A stretch of 18,384 nucleotides of DNA from Candidatus Methylomirabilota bacterium (GCA_028869615.1 JAGWRQ010000016.1:1-18384), one strand, 5' to 3'; positions 8,951 to 16,629 are shown, counted from the first letter of the stretch. The notes: generated from the sequence alone by a model not told the origin. Made by a program: numbers and translations.

Positions 8951-8966
8951 TGCGGGGACGCTGCCA
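8951..8966 (-). promoter_or_regulatory. Possible sigma-54-like promoter of glgP operon
   Basis: The minus strand reads TGGCAGCGTCCCCGCA. It keeps TGGCA at the -24 side and GCA at the -12 side with the spacing of sigma-54 promoters, but lacks the usual TT before GC. The predicted start would be near 8940, leaving a leader of about 32 nt that includes the glgP ribosome site. Location is good and sequence match only partial; a sigma-70 site with TTGGCA at 8962-8967 as -35 has no clear -10 partner. Confidence 0.25.
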
Positions 8967-9073
8967 AAGCGTCGATGGTTTGGCGGGTCTTCCTGTAAGA
9001 GGGCTTACTTTTTGGGCCTTATCTTTTGAGCTGTGCATTCGAATGATACCGCCTCTCGCTCTTAAGGACGAAA

Positions 9074-9106
9074 CGGCCCCTTAAGGCACTTTCGCCTAAG
9101 GGGCCG
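9074..9106 (-). terminator. Strong stem-loop, probable transcription terminator
   Basis: CGGCCCCTTAAGGC pairs with GCCTAAGGGGCCG around a six-base loop, with one bulged A. On the minus strand it is followed by TTTCGTCCTT, a weak U-rich tail, so it may end the transcript coming from ppsA-hsp20-ybaK before glgP. The poor T-run leaves open a role as a structured leader or processing site. Confidence 0.5.
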
Positions 9107-9127
9107 CAGAGACTTGCTCATCACGCT

Positions 9128-9154
9128 AGACGCTGGCGTTATTCGCCTGCGTCT
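9128..9154. other. Stem-loop with two-part stem
   Basis: AGACGC (9128-9133) pairs with GCGTCT (9149-9154); inside it GGCG pairs with CGCC around TTATT after a T-T mismatch. No T-run follows on the minus strand. It is the middle of three hairpins in this intergenic region. Confidence 0.5.
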
Positions 9155-9204
9155 CTTTGCTGACCGTTACCTGTTCCGCTTTCATTGCATCACAATACTC
9201 CAGG

Positions 9205-9230
9205 GGTTCTCGCTCTCTGAAAGCGAGACC
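9205..9230. other. Stem-loop just downstream of the YbaK-type gene
   Basis: GGTTCTCGCT pairs with AGCGAGACC (one bulged T) around CTCTGAA. It begins about 28 bases after the stop codon in transcription order. The minus-strand side lacks a U-run, so it is not a classical intrinsic terminator. Confidence 0.45.
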
Positions 9231-9257
9231 TTCTGCCTGAGCCTTTGTGAACTCACT

Positions 9258-9743
9258 TCACGCAGCTTGTTCGTGCGTGCTTGTGCAGATCTCCTGCACC
9301 TGAGCGCCGGTTATCCGAAGGAAGTCTTTGGACGCGATTCGAATCACCTCATGGTGGCTTCCCGCTGGGAAGGCGATCGTCGTTTCCTTCGTCAAGTGTT
9401 GATCGCAGTACACCGGGACCCCGTAGAGGTTGCCGAAGGCAGGCATGGCCCCCGGCTCGCAGCCGGTAAATATCTTCGCGAAATCGGCCTCCGGGTCCAG
9501 ACTCGTCGTACTGTCGTTCACAACTTGCCGCATCCGAACGACGTCCAAACGGCACTTGGCCGGCAGGACCGCCATCATCAGGCCTTGCCGCCCTTTCAGA
9601 ATGACTACCTTGGCGAAGGCCCGACCGGGGATGTGGGTGGCACCGGCCACCTCCTGAGCCGTATACGCCTCCCTGTGGGGAATGATCTCGTACCGTACCT
9701 GCTGCTGATCCAACCACTCGCGCACCCGTGCTGGAATTGTCAT
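9258..9743 (-). CDS. YbaK/EbsC-family aminoacyl-tRNA deacylase-like protein
   Basis: A 161-residue stand-alone YbaK/aa-tRNA deacylase domain. Members hydrolyse mischarged tRNAs such as Cys-tRNA(Pro) or Ala-tRNA(Pro), a translation quality-control step. Visible features are the N-terminal helix with IPHREAYTAQEVA, the lysine segment FAKVVILKG (Lys45, Lys50), VLPAKCRLDV and the Gly-rich GCEPGAMPAFG (residues 94-104), followed by CDQHL. The ATG at 9743 has AGGAGG seven bases upstream; a longer frame to 9815 would be arginine-rich and unlike the family. It is separated by 137 bp from the Hsp20 gene, so it may have its own promoter, though no clear one is seen. Which tRNA is corrected cannot be told. 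Confidence 0.88.
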   Translation of the reverse strand: MTIPARVREWLDQQQVRYEIIPHREAYTAQEVAGATHIPGRAFAKVVILKGRQGLMMAVLPAKCRLDVVRMRQVVNDSTTSLDPEADFAKIFTGCEPGAMPAFGNLYGVPVYCDQHLTKETTIAFPAGSHHEVIRIASKDFLRITGAQVQEICTSTHEQAA

Positions 9744-9880
9744 GATCGCACCTCCTGCCCGCAGGCGACAGCCTCTTTGCCGAGGCCTCTGCGTGCCTTT
9801 AAGACGGCCTTGCACCCGACTCGACCTTGGCTGATAGCGACAGGTTATTCAATGAGATAGTTGGCCCGTTCACTCCTGGA

Positions 9881-10399
9881 TTACCCTTGCGTTCTCGCTG
9901 ACGCTCTCTTAATCGGGATCTTCTTGACGACAGGCGCTTTCCCTTTGGGAAGCACAACCGTCAGCATACCCTCTTTCATCTCTGCCTGAGCCTTCTCCGG
10001 AATGACGGTACTCGGTAAAGCCATTGACCGGTAGAGCTCCCCGCGATGAAACTCGCAGAAGTGGCAGGTCCCCTCTTCCTTCCTGTCTTCGTGTTGTGTA
10101 GCCGCTCGCACCGTCAGGTGGTTGGGTTCAACCAGAACCTTCACATCCTTAGCGGTGAGGCCGGCCAGGGCAAAGCTGGCTCGAAGCTCTCCGTCGGTCT
10201 CAATCAGCTCCGCGCAGGGCCGCCACAGAAGCTCCTTCTCAGCCTGCAACCAATACTCATCCTCGCGGCCGGCCTGCCAACCTTGATCTCTGAAAAGCTC
10301 ATGGGCGCGCTCAGCCACCTGCCGCTCAATCTCCAGCAACTCACTGAGCAGTGAACCAACCTTCTTGACCGACTTGACCGGAACCTGCTGACCTGCCAT
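9881..10399 (-). CDS. DUF2934-Hsp20 (alpha-crystallin) fusion protein
   Basis: A 172-residue protein in two parts. Residues about 25-60 (ERQVAERAHELFRDQGWQAG, then EDEYWLQAEKELLWRP) match the DUF2934 helical pattern. Residues about 61-165 form an alpha-crystallin domain, with the end-of-domain motif A-x-x-x-x-G-x-L at 139-146 (EMKEGMLTVVLPKG) and a basic tail with the IPI motif (161-163) that in small heat-shock proteins docks into neighbouring subunits. A CHFC pair (Cys112, Cys115) in the middle loop is unusual and could bind metal or sense redox state. Role: ATP-independent holdase chaperone. The ATG at 10399 follows AGGAGG at about 6 nt. It lies 18 bp after ppsA, most likely cotranscribed. 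Confidence 0.9.
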   Translation of the reverse strand: MAGQQVPVKSVKKVGSLLSELLEIERQVAERAHELFRDQGWQAGREDEYWLQAEKELLWRPCAELIETDGELRASFALAGLTAKDVKVLVEPNHLTVRAATQHEDRKEEGTCHFCEFHRGELYRSMALPSTVIPEKAQAEMKEGMLTVVLPKGKAPVVKKIPIKRASARTQG

Positions 10400-10417
10400 C
10401 TCTCGCCTCCTAAGCTG

Positions 10418-12862
10418 CTAGGAGTGAGGAGTAAGTAGTGCTTCTCGCCCCTTACTCCTGACTCCTTTCCGTCGCTCAATCTCCAGCACCTTCGCCGTCA
10501 TCTTCATGACGGCGTCCGGATTGAGCGAGATGCTGTCGATCCCCTCCTCCACCAGGAACTGCGCAAACTCCGGGTAGTCGCTTGGCGCCTGGCCGCAGAT
10601 ACCGATCTTTCTGCCCTGCGCCCGGGCGGTCGTGATCACCGATGCCACAAGCTTCTTGACGGCGAGGTTCCGCTCGTCGAAGATCGGGGCGACCAGCTCT
10701 GAATCCCTATCGACCCCCAGCGTCAACTGGGTCAGGTCGTTTGATCCGATAGAAAAGCCATCGAAGATCGCCGCAAACTCCTCGGCAAGCAGCACGTTAC
10801 TGGGAATTTCGCACATCACGTACACCTCAAGACCGTTCCCCCCGCGTGTGAGACCGTGCCTGGCCATCTCCGCCAGAACCTTTTCGCCTTCCGCCACCGT
10901 TCGGACGAAGGGGATCATCAGCTTAACGTTGGTCAGGCCCATCTCCTCCCTGACCTTCCACATGGCGCGACATTCCAGGCCGAAACCCTCCCGGTACCGG
11001 TCGCTATAATAGCGGGACGCGCCGCGAAAGCCCAGCATGGGGTTCTCTTCCGTCGGCTCGAACTCCTGGCCGCCGATCAGGTTGGCGTATTCATTCGTCT
11101 TGAAGTCGCTCAGACGGACGATGACATCCTTGGGGTAAAAGGCGGCGGCAATCATCCCTACCCCTTCCGCGAGCTTGTCCACAAAATACTGCGGCTTGTC
11201 GGCATAGCCGCCGGTCAGTAGCGCGATCTCGGCCTTGGCCGCCTGATCGGTCAGCGTGTCATAGTGGACCAATGCCATCGGATGGATCCGGATGGCATGG
11301 CTGATGATCAGCTCTACCCGCGCCAGGCCGATCCCATCGTTCGGGATGGCCGCCAGGCTGAAGACTTCCTGCGGGTTCGCGACGTTCAGCATGATCTTGG
11401 TCCTGGGTCGGTCGAGCCTGCCCAGATCGATCTCCCGAACGCTGAACTTGAGCCGACCACGGTAGACGTACCCGGCATCGCCCTCTGCGCACGAGACAGT
11501 AATCTCCTCCCCGTCCGCTATCATCTGTGTGCCTTGTTCGGTCCCGACGACCGCCGGTATCCCCAACTCACGACTGACAATGGCTGCGTGCGAGGTCCGC
11601 CCACCGCGATTGGTGACGATCGCAGTCGCCTTCTTCATGATCGGTACCCAGTCCGGATCGGTCTTATCGGTCACCAGAACCTCACCCTCGCAGAACCGTT
11701 CCATGTGGCGCGGGTCTGTGATAATGCGGGCCATTCCCTGCCCGATCATCTCCCCCACGCTCTTCCCGACTACGACCGGTACCCCGGTCTCTTCCAGTCG
11801 ATAGACCCGCAGCAAATCCGCCCGTTTGACGGACTGCACCGTTTCCGGGCGCGCCTGCAGGATGAACAACTCGCCGCTCCGGCCATCCTTGGCCCACTCG
11901 ATGTCCATCGGCGTATACTTGCCGCTCCTCCGGGTATAATGCGCCTCGATGGCGCATCCCCAGCGGGCGAGTTGTAGGATGTCGTCGTCGCCAATGGCGA
12001 AGCGTTGACGATCCTCACCAGGGACAGGGATATTCCTGGTCTGCTTACTTCCCCCCTCATCGTACACGAGCTTCCATTCTTTACTCCCAAGGGTCCGCTG
12101 GAGGATAGGGCGGAAGCCCTTGAGCAGCGTGGGCTTGAACACGTACATTTCGTCCGGCGTTACCGAGCCCTGGACCACACTCTCACCGAGGCCATACGAG
12201 GCATTGATAAGGACGCAGTCGCGGAAACCGGTTTCCGTATCGACGGTGAACATGACGCCGGCGGCCCCAAGATCTGAACGGACCATCTTCTGCACCCCGA
12301 TGGAAAGGGCCACACTCAGATGGTCAAACCCTTTGTCCTCACGGTAGGAGATGGCTCGATCGGTAAAAAGCGAGGCGAAGCACTTCCGACAGGCTTCCAG
12401 CAGGCTTGGAACTCCATGGACATTCAGATAGGTCTCCTGCTGACCGGCAAAGCTGGCATCCGGCAGGTCCTCGGCTGTGGCGCTACTTCGCACTGCTACG
12501 TCGGTGTTCGGCCCATACTCGTCGCACAGCCTCTCGTAAGCGGCTGTAATCTCCTTCTGAAGGGCAAGCGGTAGGGGAGCCTCAAGGATGATCGTCCGGA
12601 TGGACTCTCCACGGGAACGTAGATTCAGGATGTCGGTGGTGTTCAGCTCTTTCAGTTGTTCCCCGATCTTCGCCTCGCAACTACTCTCTCCAAGGAATCG
12701 TCGGTAGGCGGCGGCCGTGACGGCAAATCCGTAGGGGACCCGCACGCCAAGCGCCTTGAGGTGTTGATACATCTCGCCAAGCGACGCATTCTTGCCGCCC
12801 ACCAGTGGGATGTCGGTAAGATCGATCTCATCAAACCAGCGTACTAACGTCTCCGCCTGCAT
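10418..12862 (-). CDS. ppsA: Phosphoenolpyruvate synthase
   Basis: Converts pyruvate, ATP and water to phosphoenolpyruvate, AMP and phosphate, the entry to gluconeogenesis. The 814-residue product has the N-terminal ATP-grasp region (LVGGKNASLGEM, VRSSATAEDLPDASFAGQQ), the swivelling phosphohistidine domain GGRTSHAAIVSRELGIPAVVG split around His425, and the C-terminal PEP/pyruvate barrel with GICGQAPSDYPEFA (Cys756). These positions lie close to His421 and Cys751 of the E. coli enzyme. The ATG at 12862 follows GAGAGGAT and an in-frame TAG, so the start is secure. It follows galT by 89 bp and precedes hsp20 by 18 bp. The last 15 or so residues, after the helix EIERRKG, are encoded by an inverted repeat and look like a non-native tail. 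Confidence 0.96.
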   Translation of the reverse strand: MQAETLVRWFDEIDLTDIPLVGGKNASLGEMYQHLKALGVRVPYGFAVTAAAYRRFLGESSCEAKIGEQLKELNTTDILNLRSRGESIRTIILEAPLPLALQKEITAAYERLCDEYGPNTDVAVRSSATAEDLPDASFAGQQETYLNVHGVPSLLEACRKCFASLFTDRAISYREDKGFDHLSVALSIGVQKMVRSDLGAAGVMFTVDTETGFRDCVLINASYGLGESVVQGSVTPDEMYVFKPTLLKGFRPILQRTLGSKEWKLVYDEGGSKQTRNIPVPGEDRQRFAIGDDDILQLARWGCAIEAHYTRRSGKYTPMDIEWAKDGRSGELFILQARPETVQSVKRADLLRVYRLEETGVPVVVGKSVGEMIGQGMARIITDPRHMERFCEGEVLVTDKTDPDWVPIMKKATAIVTNRGGRTSHAAIVSRELGIPAVVGTEQGTQMIADGEEITVSCAEGDAGYVYRGRLKFSVREIDLGRLDRPRTKIMLNVANPQEVFSLAAIPNDGIGLARVELIISHAIRIHPMALVHYDTLTDQAAKAEIALLTGGYADKPQYFVDKLAEGVGMIAAAFYPKDVIVRLSDFKTNEYANLIGGQEFEPTEENPMLGFRGASRYYSDRYREGFGLECRAMWKVREEMGLTNVKLMIPFVRTVAEGEKVLAEMARHGLTRGGNGLEVYVMCEIPSNVLLAEEFAAIFDGFSIGSNDLTQLTLGVDRDSELVAPIFDERNLAVKKLVASVITTARAQGRKIGICGQAPSDYPEFAQFLVEEGIDSISLNPDAVMKMTAKVLEIERRKGVRSKGREALLTPHS
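10420..10466. repeat. Near-perfect inverted repeat overlapping the ppsA 3' end
   Basis: Left arm AGGAGTGAGGAGTAAG (10420-10435) and right arm CTTACTCCTGACTCCT (10451-10466) are 16 bp long with one mismatch, separated by 15 bp. The element includes the ppsA stop codon and codes for the end of that protein. It has no T-run, so it is more like a small dispersed palindrome than a terminator, though it may stabilise mRNA ends. Confidence 0.75.
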
Positions 12863-12951
12863 CGCCTATCCTCTCGGACAGATACAGCATAAACTCACTC
12901 GTTGAGGCGTCATAGTGAGGGAACGACGCCGAAACATAACCTGTCGTGTCT

Positions 12952-13953
12952 CTACTCGCGCAAGAAGGTCGCTGTCTCCTCGGGCAAGGCGGTGTTGATG
13001 TAGATTCCCGATCCCAACTCGAACCCGGCCGCAGTAGTAAAGCGGGGCGTGATCTGCAGATGCCAGTGATACGACTCGCTGACCTCGTGCATACTGCGCC
13101 GGGTATGGAGCACATAGTTGAGGTCCGGATCGTTCAGCGCCAAATACAGCTTTAGCCATACAGACTTCAGCGTTCGCGCGAACGCCTTTGCTTCATGGGG
13201 CGATATCAGGGCAAAGCATGCCTCGTGTCCCTTCGGGACGATCCAGGTTTCAAACGGCACCCGCGAGGCGAATGGGTGGTACACGATGAACGCGTCATCC
13301 TCTTCAACGATCCGCTTGCCGTCCCGCAATTCCTCGCGCACCATGTCGCAGTAGACACACCGCCCATGTTCATCGTAGTAGCGGGCCGCCTCATAAAGCT
13401 TGTTGCGGATGTTAAGCGGGACCACCGAGGTCGCGATGATCTGCGAATGCGGGTGCAGGAGCGAACTGCCGGCTGCCAGACCGTGGTTCTTGAAAATAAT
13501 GATCAACTTGATTCGAGCATCCTGTTGTAGTGCCAGAAAGCGTTCCCGGTACGCTCTGAGGATCTCCTCCACCTGCCAGTCATCCATCAGTGGAAGAGCG
13601 CAGTCGTGGCGTGGACTGTCAACGATGACCTCGTGTTGCCCAACGCCGTCCATCTTCCGAAAGAACCCTTCTTCCATCTTCCGATCGATGCTCCCCTCCG
13701 GGGTGAGGGCGGGGTACTTGTTCGGGACCACACGAACCCACCAGCCTGGACCATTCTCCTGGCCGCCGTGACGGTACGCGATAAGCTCTGGTGGCGTCAT
13801 AGCCTCGTTACCCGGACACAATGCGCACAGCTCGTGCGCTAGAGCCAGATTTCCAGCGCTCCGCTTCATCCGGAATTCGTTAGGGCGCTTGGCCCGTTCC
13901 GTGGCGATCACAATCCACTCTCGCGTCGCCTTATCCTGTCTGAACTCCGACAT
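12952..13953 (-). CDS. galT: Galactose-1-phosphate uridylyltransferase-type nucleotidyltransferase
   Basis: HIT-superfamily transferase that exchanges a nucleotidyl group between UDP-glucose and galactose 1-phosphate through a uridylyl-histidine intermediate. The 333-residue product shows paired zinc-ligand cysteines CALC (43-46) and CVYC (199-202), the catalytic HPHSQ (167-171, nucleophile His169) and the late YHWHLQITPR segment. Length is typical of the shorter bacterial/archaeal GalT. No galK, galE or galM is nearby, so a related activity such as ADP-glucose:phosphate adenylyltransferase, linked to glycogen or glucose 1-phosphate use, is a fair alternative. The ATG at 13953 has a weak GAGG site. 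It lies 34 bp after the Lon-like gene and 89 bp before ppsA. Confidence 0.88.
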   Translation of the reverse strand: MSEFRQDKATREWIVIATERAKRPNEFRMKRSAGNLALAHELCALCPGNEAMTPPELIAYRHGGQENGPGWWVRVVPNKYPALTPEGSIDRKMEEGFFRKMDGVGQHEVIVDSPRHDCALPLMDDWQVEEILRAYRERFLALQQDARIKLIIIFKNHGLAAGSSLLHPHSQIIATSVVPLNIRNKLYEAARYYDEHGRCVYCDMVREELRDGKRIVEEDDAFIVYHPFASRVPFETWIVPKGHEACFALISPHEAKAFARTLKSVWLKLYLALNDPDLNYVLHTRRSMHEVSESYHWHLQITPRFTTAAGFELGSGIYINTALPEETATFLRE

Positions 13954-13987
13954 CCTATGCCTCTAGAAAGTAACCGTCGTCTTGAAG

Positions 13988-16429
13988 CTATGATCCAACT
14001 TCGTCATGGCGGTCTGTCGGAGGGGACACTGCCGGGGTCTCGCCGCCGTACGCCTTCGCCTGCTCCGCCATTTCGCGCAGCCGCCCCTGTACCAGCCCAT
14101 TCACGCTGCCTTCGAGAAAGGCCCCATCCGGACCGCGCTCGCCCGCTTCCCGTCCAGTCAGCAAGGCAATCCCCTCATCGATGGTCTGAATGGGAAAGAT
14201 CTGAAATTGTCCTGCGGCGACCGCCTCCACCACATCCTCTCTGAGCATGAGATGCCGGACATTGCTCGCGGGAATCAGCACCCCCTGTTCGCCAGTCAGC
14301 CCCCTCGCACGGCAGACATCAAAAAATCCCTCGATTTTAGCGTTGACGGCCCCGATCGCCTGGACCTCTCCCCGCTGGTTGACCGATCCCGTGACTGCAA
14401 ACCCTTGCTTGATCGGTAACCCTGACAGACTGGAAAGGATCGCGTACAGCTCTGCTGAGGAGGCGCTGTCGCCTTCCACCTCTTCGTACACTTGCTCGAA
14501 GGCGAGACTCGCCGACAGGGCGAGGGGCGCCTGCTGCACATAGCGGCCGCCGAGATAACCTGAAAGGATCAACACGCCTTTGCTGTGAATACGGCCACCC
14601 ATCCGAGCTTCGCGCTCGATGTCGATGATGCCGCCGCGCCCGAGAAAGGTGCGCGCCGTAATACGACTCGGCTTACCGAAGTGATACTCCCCAAGCGGGA
14701 TCACCGCAATCCCATTCACCTGGCCAACCACGGCGCCATCGGTATCGACCAGCAGAGTCCGATCGATGACCAGTTCCTGCAACTGTTCCTCCAGCCGATT
14801 GGCGCGTCGGATCTTGGCGTGGATAGCCTTTTGCACGTCGTCCGCCATCACCCGCTGGTGTCCGTTCTGCTCGGCCAGGAAACAGGCCTCGCGGGCCACG
14901 TCCAGGAGATGGCTGAACGTCGTCGCGAGCTTTTCCTGATCCTCCACCAAGCGTGAGCTGTGCTCCACCAGCTTTGCTACGGCGCCGCGGTCAAACGGTT
15001 TGAGCCCCTCGGCCGCACAACAAGTGGACAGCAGCCGGGCAAAGGCGAGGATCGTGTCGGGGGTTCGAGTCACGCGGTCGCTGAATTCGGCCTGGACCTT
15101 GAACAGCTCCTGAAACTCCGGGTCATAAGCGTGCAACAGGTAGTAAAGCCAGGGGCTACCGATAAGGACTATCTTTACGTTGAGGGGGATCGGCTCGGGC
15201 TCAAGCGTCACTGTGCTGTAGAGGCGGAACTGTTCGCCAGGTTCTTCGATCCTGATTCGGCGGTTCTTCAGTGTCCGCTTCAGTTGGTCCCACGCAAAGA
15301 ATTGCTTGAGCAGTTCCATCGCCTCCAGGACCAGGAAACCCCCGTTGGCCCGGTGCAAGGCGCCCGCCTTGGCCATCAGGAAGTTGGTGTAGAGCGCGCC
15401 CATTTGGACCTGGTGTTCGACCCGCCCCAGCAGGTTCTGACACGTCGGGTGCGGTTCGACCACGACCGGCGCGCCGCCGTTTTCCCCGTACTCGATCAGG
15501 ACATTGACCCGGTACCGGTCGAAGGGGTCCATTCCTTGCCGTAGCATCGCCGTTGGGTCCGGTGGTCCTTGCGCCCCGCTTTGATCCCGACGAAACAGAT
15601 CCACATTGGCAATGACGTCCTCACGTATCGCCTCGAGGTGCGCCTGCACCGCTGCGTGATCCGCGTAACCGTCTTTGACCTCCTCGACCAGGTGATCCAC
15701 CGCGGAGGTAGCGACCTCCCGGTCTATCCCGTCGAGGCGGTTCTTCGCCTCTCGCTCCAGGTCGCGGATTCGGCGGCGCGTTGCGGCCAGATCCTTCTGC
15801 ACCTCCTCCATTCTGAGGTTGACCTGCTGCTTCGTTTCCTCATCGAGACCTTCGAACCCCTCCGGTTTCAACGGCTTGCCTCGAAGCATAGGGACGATCA
15901 TGAAGCCGCTGGCCGTCTTGGCCAGCCCGAACCCAAGTTCATCCGCCCGCTTGCGCAACGCCTCCAACTCGTCACTCGTCTGTTTTTGCAACTCCTCCAG
16001 GATGGTCTGACGGTTCTGCTCATAGGCTTCAGACTCGAAGGCTCTGGGAACTCCCGTCTTCAACTCCTCCAGGAGCTGCTCGCAGTCAGCCTGGAAGACG
16101 CGGGCGCGCCCCGGCGGCAGGCAGAGCGCGCGGGGACGTTGCGGATCGGCGAAGTTGTTGACATAACACCAATCGGGAGGAGTCGGGAGCTTGGCCGCCT
16201 CGCTGGCCAGGAAACGCTTGATCGCCGTGGTCTTGCCTGTTCCGGCAGGCCCGAGGGCAAAGAGATTAAACCCTTCGCTGCGAATGCCGACGCCGAAGGT
16301 GATGGCCTCGACGGCGCGATCCTGGGCCACGACCTCCTCCAGGGGTTTCAGTTCATCAGTCCCCTCGAAGGGGAGGCTCTCCGGCGGGCAGATCCTACGC
16401 AGCGCATCAGGTTTTAATGGACTGATCAT
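13988..16429 (-). CDS. Lon-related AAA+ protease (S16 family, LonH/YcbZ-like)
   Basis: An 813-residue ATP-dependent protease-like protein. Walker A is GPAGTGKT at residues 60-67, very close to the N-terminus, so the large Lon substrate-binding N-domain is absent. A charged, probably coiled-coil insert spans about 130-260. A second nucleotide-binding-like region with GGFLVLEAMELL (Walker B position) and SDRVTRTP follows. The C-terminal S16 peptidase domain has EGDSASSAE with Ser655 and NAKIEGF with Lys698; their 43-residue spacing equals the Ser679-Lys722 dyad of E. coli Lon, so the protease site looks intact. Likely role is degradation of damaged or regulatory proteins in the cytosol. The start ATG at 16429 has only a weak GAG-rich site. 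It follows the small basic protein gene by 34 bp. Confidence 0.93.
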   Translation of the reverse strand: MISPLKPDALRRICPPESLPFEGTDELKPLEEVVAQDRAVEAITFGVGIRSEGFNLFALGPAGTGKTTAIKRFLASEAAKLPTPPDWCYVNNFADPQRPRALCLPPGRARVFQADCEQLLEELKTGVPRAFESEAYEQNRQTILEELQKQTSDELEALRKRADELGFGLAKTASGFMIVPMLRGKPLKPEGFEGLDEETKQQVNLRMEEVQKDLAATRRRIRDLEREAKNRLDGIDREVATSAVDHLVEEVKDGYADHAAVQAHLEAIREDVIANVDLFRRDQSGAQGPPDPTAMLRQGMDPFDRYRVNVLIEYGENGGAPVVVEPHPTCQNLLGRVEHQVQMGALYTNFLMAKAGALHRANGGFLVLEAMELLKQFFAWDQLKRTLKNRRIRIEEPGEQFRLYSTVTLEPEPIPLNVKIVLIGSPWLYYLLHAYDPEFQELFKVQAEFSDRVTRTPDTILAFARLLSTCCAAEGLKPFDRGAVAKLVEHSSRLVEDQEKLATTFSHLLDVAREACFLAEQNGHQRVMADDVQKAIHAKIRRANRLEEQLQELVIDRTLLVDTDGAVVGQVNGIAVIPLGEYHFGKPSRITARTFLGRGGIIDIEREARMGGRIHSKGVLILSGYLGGRYVQQAPLALSASLAFEQVYEEVEGDSASSAELYAILSSLSGLPIKQGFAVTGSVNQRGEVQAIGAVNAKIEGFFDVCRARGLTGEQGVLIPASNVRHLMLREDVVEAVAAGQFQIFPIQTIDEGIALLTGREAGERGPDGAFLEGSVNGLVQGRLREMAEQAKAYGGETPAVSPPTDRHDEVGS

Positions 16430-16463
16430 CGTCTCACTCTCGTCGGTTTGTGGTGTATGTATC

Positions 16464-16610
16464 TCAGTCGGCCTTACCCTCCGCCTTCAACTCCTTCAGA
16501 ACCGACTGCTTGGCGCGCTTCCGATCGTAGCGAACCCGCTGTGGCTCCACCTTTGTCGCCCGATGAGGGACCCGTCCTTTGGGCGGCTTTACTCTGATGA
16601 CCAGCTTCAT
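16464..16610 (-). CDS. Small highly basic protein, 48 residues, unknown function
   Basis: An unrecognised short gene: ATG at 16610, TGA at 16464-16466. The product begins MKLVIRVKPPKGRVPHRATK and ends LKELKAEGKAD, with about one third Lys plus Arg and few acidic residues, so it is strongly basic and may bind nucleic acid. AAGGAA lies six bases before the ATG. It has no cysteine or membrane segment. It sits 34 bp upstream of the Lon-like protease gene and is probably cotranscribed with it; a substrate or adaptor of that protease, or a ribosome-associated protein, would be guesses. Support comes from the ribosome site, tight spacing and biased composition. Chance occurrence is possible at this length. 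Confidence 0.6.
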   Translation of the reverse strand: MKLVIRVKPPKGRVPHRATKVEPQRVRYDRKRAKQSVLKELKAEGKAD

Positions 16611-16629
16611 GGACTATTCCTTCGGAACT

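Larger units (their letters stand above)
8909..9257. other. Intergenic region between ybaK-like gene and glgP
   Basis: About 350 bases without a convincing gene. It contains three separate stem-loops (9074-9106, 9128-9154, 9205-9230), a small GACGC/GCGTC hairpin near 8957-8974, a partial sigma-54-like site and the glgP ribosome site. A 19-codon reading frame on the minus strand (9126-9185) overlaps the second stem-loop and is not supported. Long A/T runs on the minus strand around 9007-9035 may be upstream promoter sequence. Confidence 0.7.

Noticed and set aside
8909..9060. Possible riboswitch upstream of glgP.
   Set aside because: Compared by eye with c-di-GMP aptamers, no conserved core was recognised; the only clear fold is a small GACGC/GCGTC hairpin.
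9126..9185. 19-codon minus-strand frame MKAEQVTVSKETQANNASV.
   Set aside because: Short, overlaps a stem-loop, and has only a GGAG at poor spacing; a leader peptide cannot be excluded but is not supported.
9114..9860. 248-codon plus-strand frame across the intergenic hairpins and the YbaK-type gene.
   Set aside because: Most of it is antisense to the YbaK-type gene, and the rest crosses stem-loops; the translation shows no family features.
15569..16417. 282-codon plus-strand frame opposite the Lon-like gene.
   Set aside because: Mirror frame of a well-supported gene with catalytic motifs; no recognisable domain or ribosome site. The same reasoning applies to plus-strand frames opposite glgP, zwf, ackA and ppsA.
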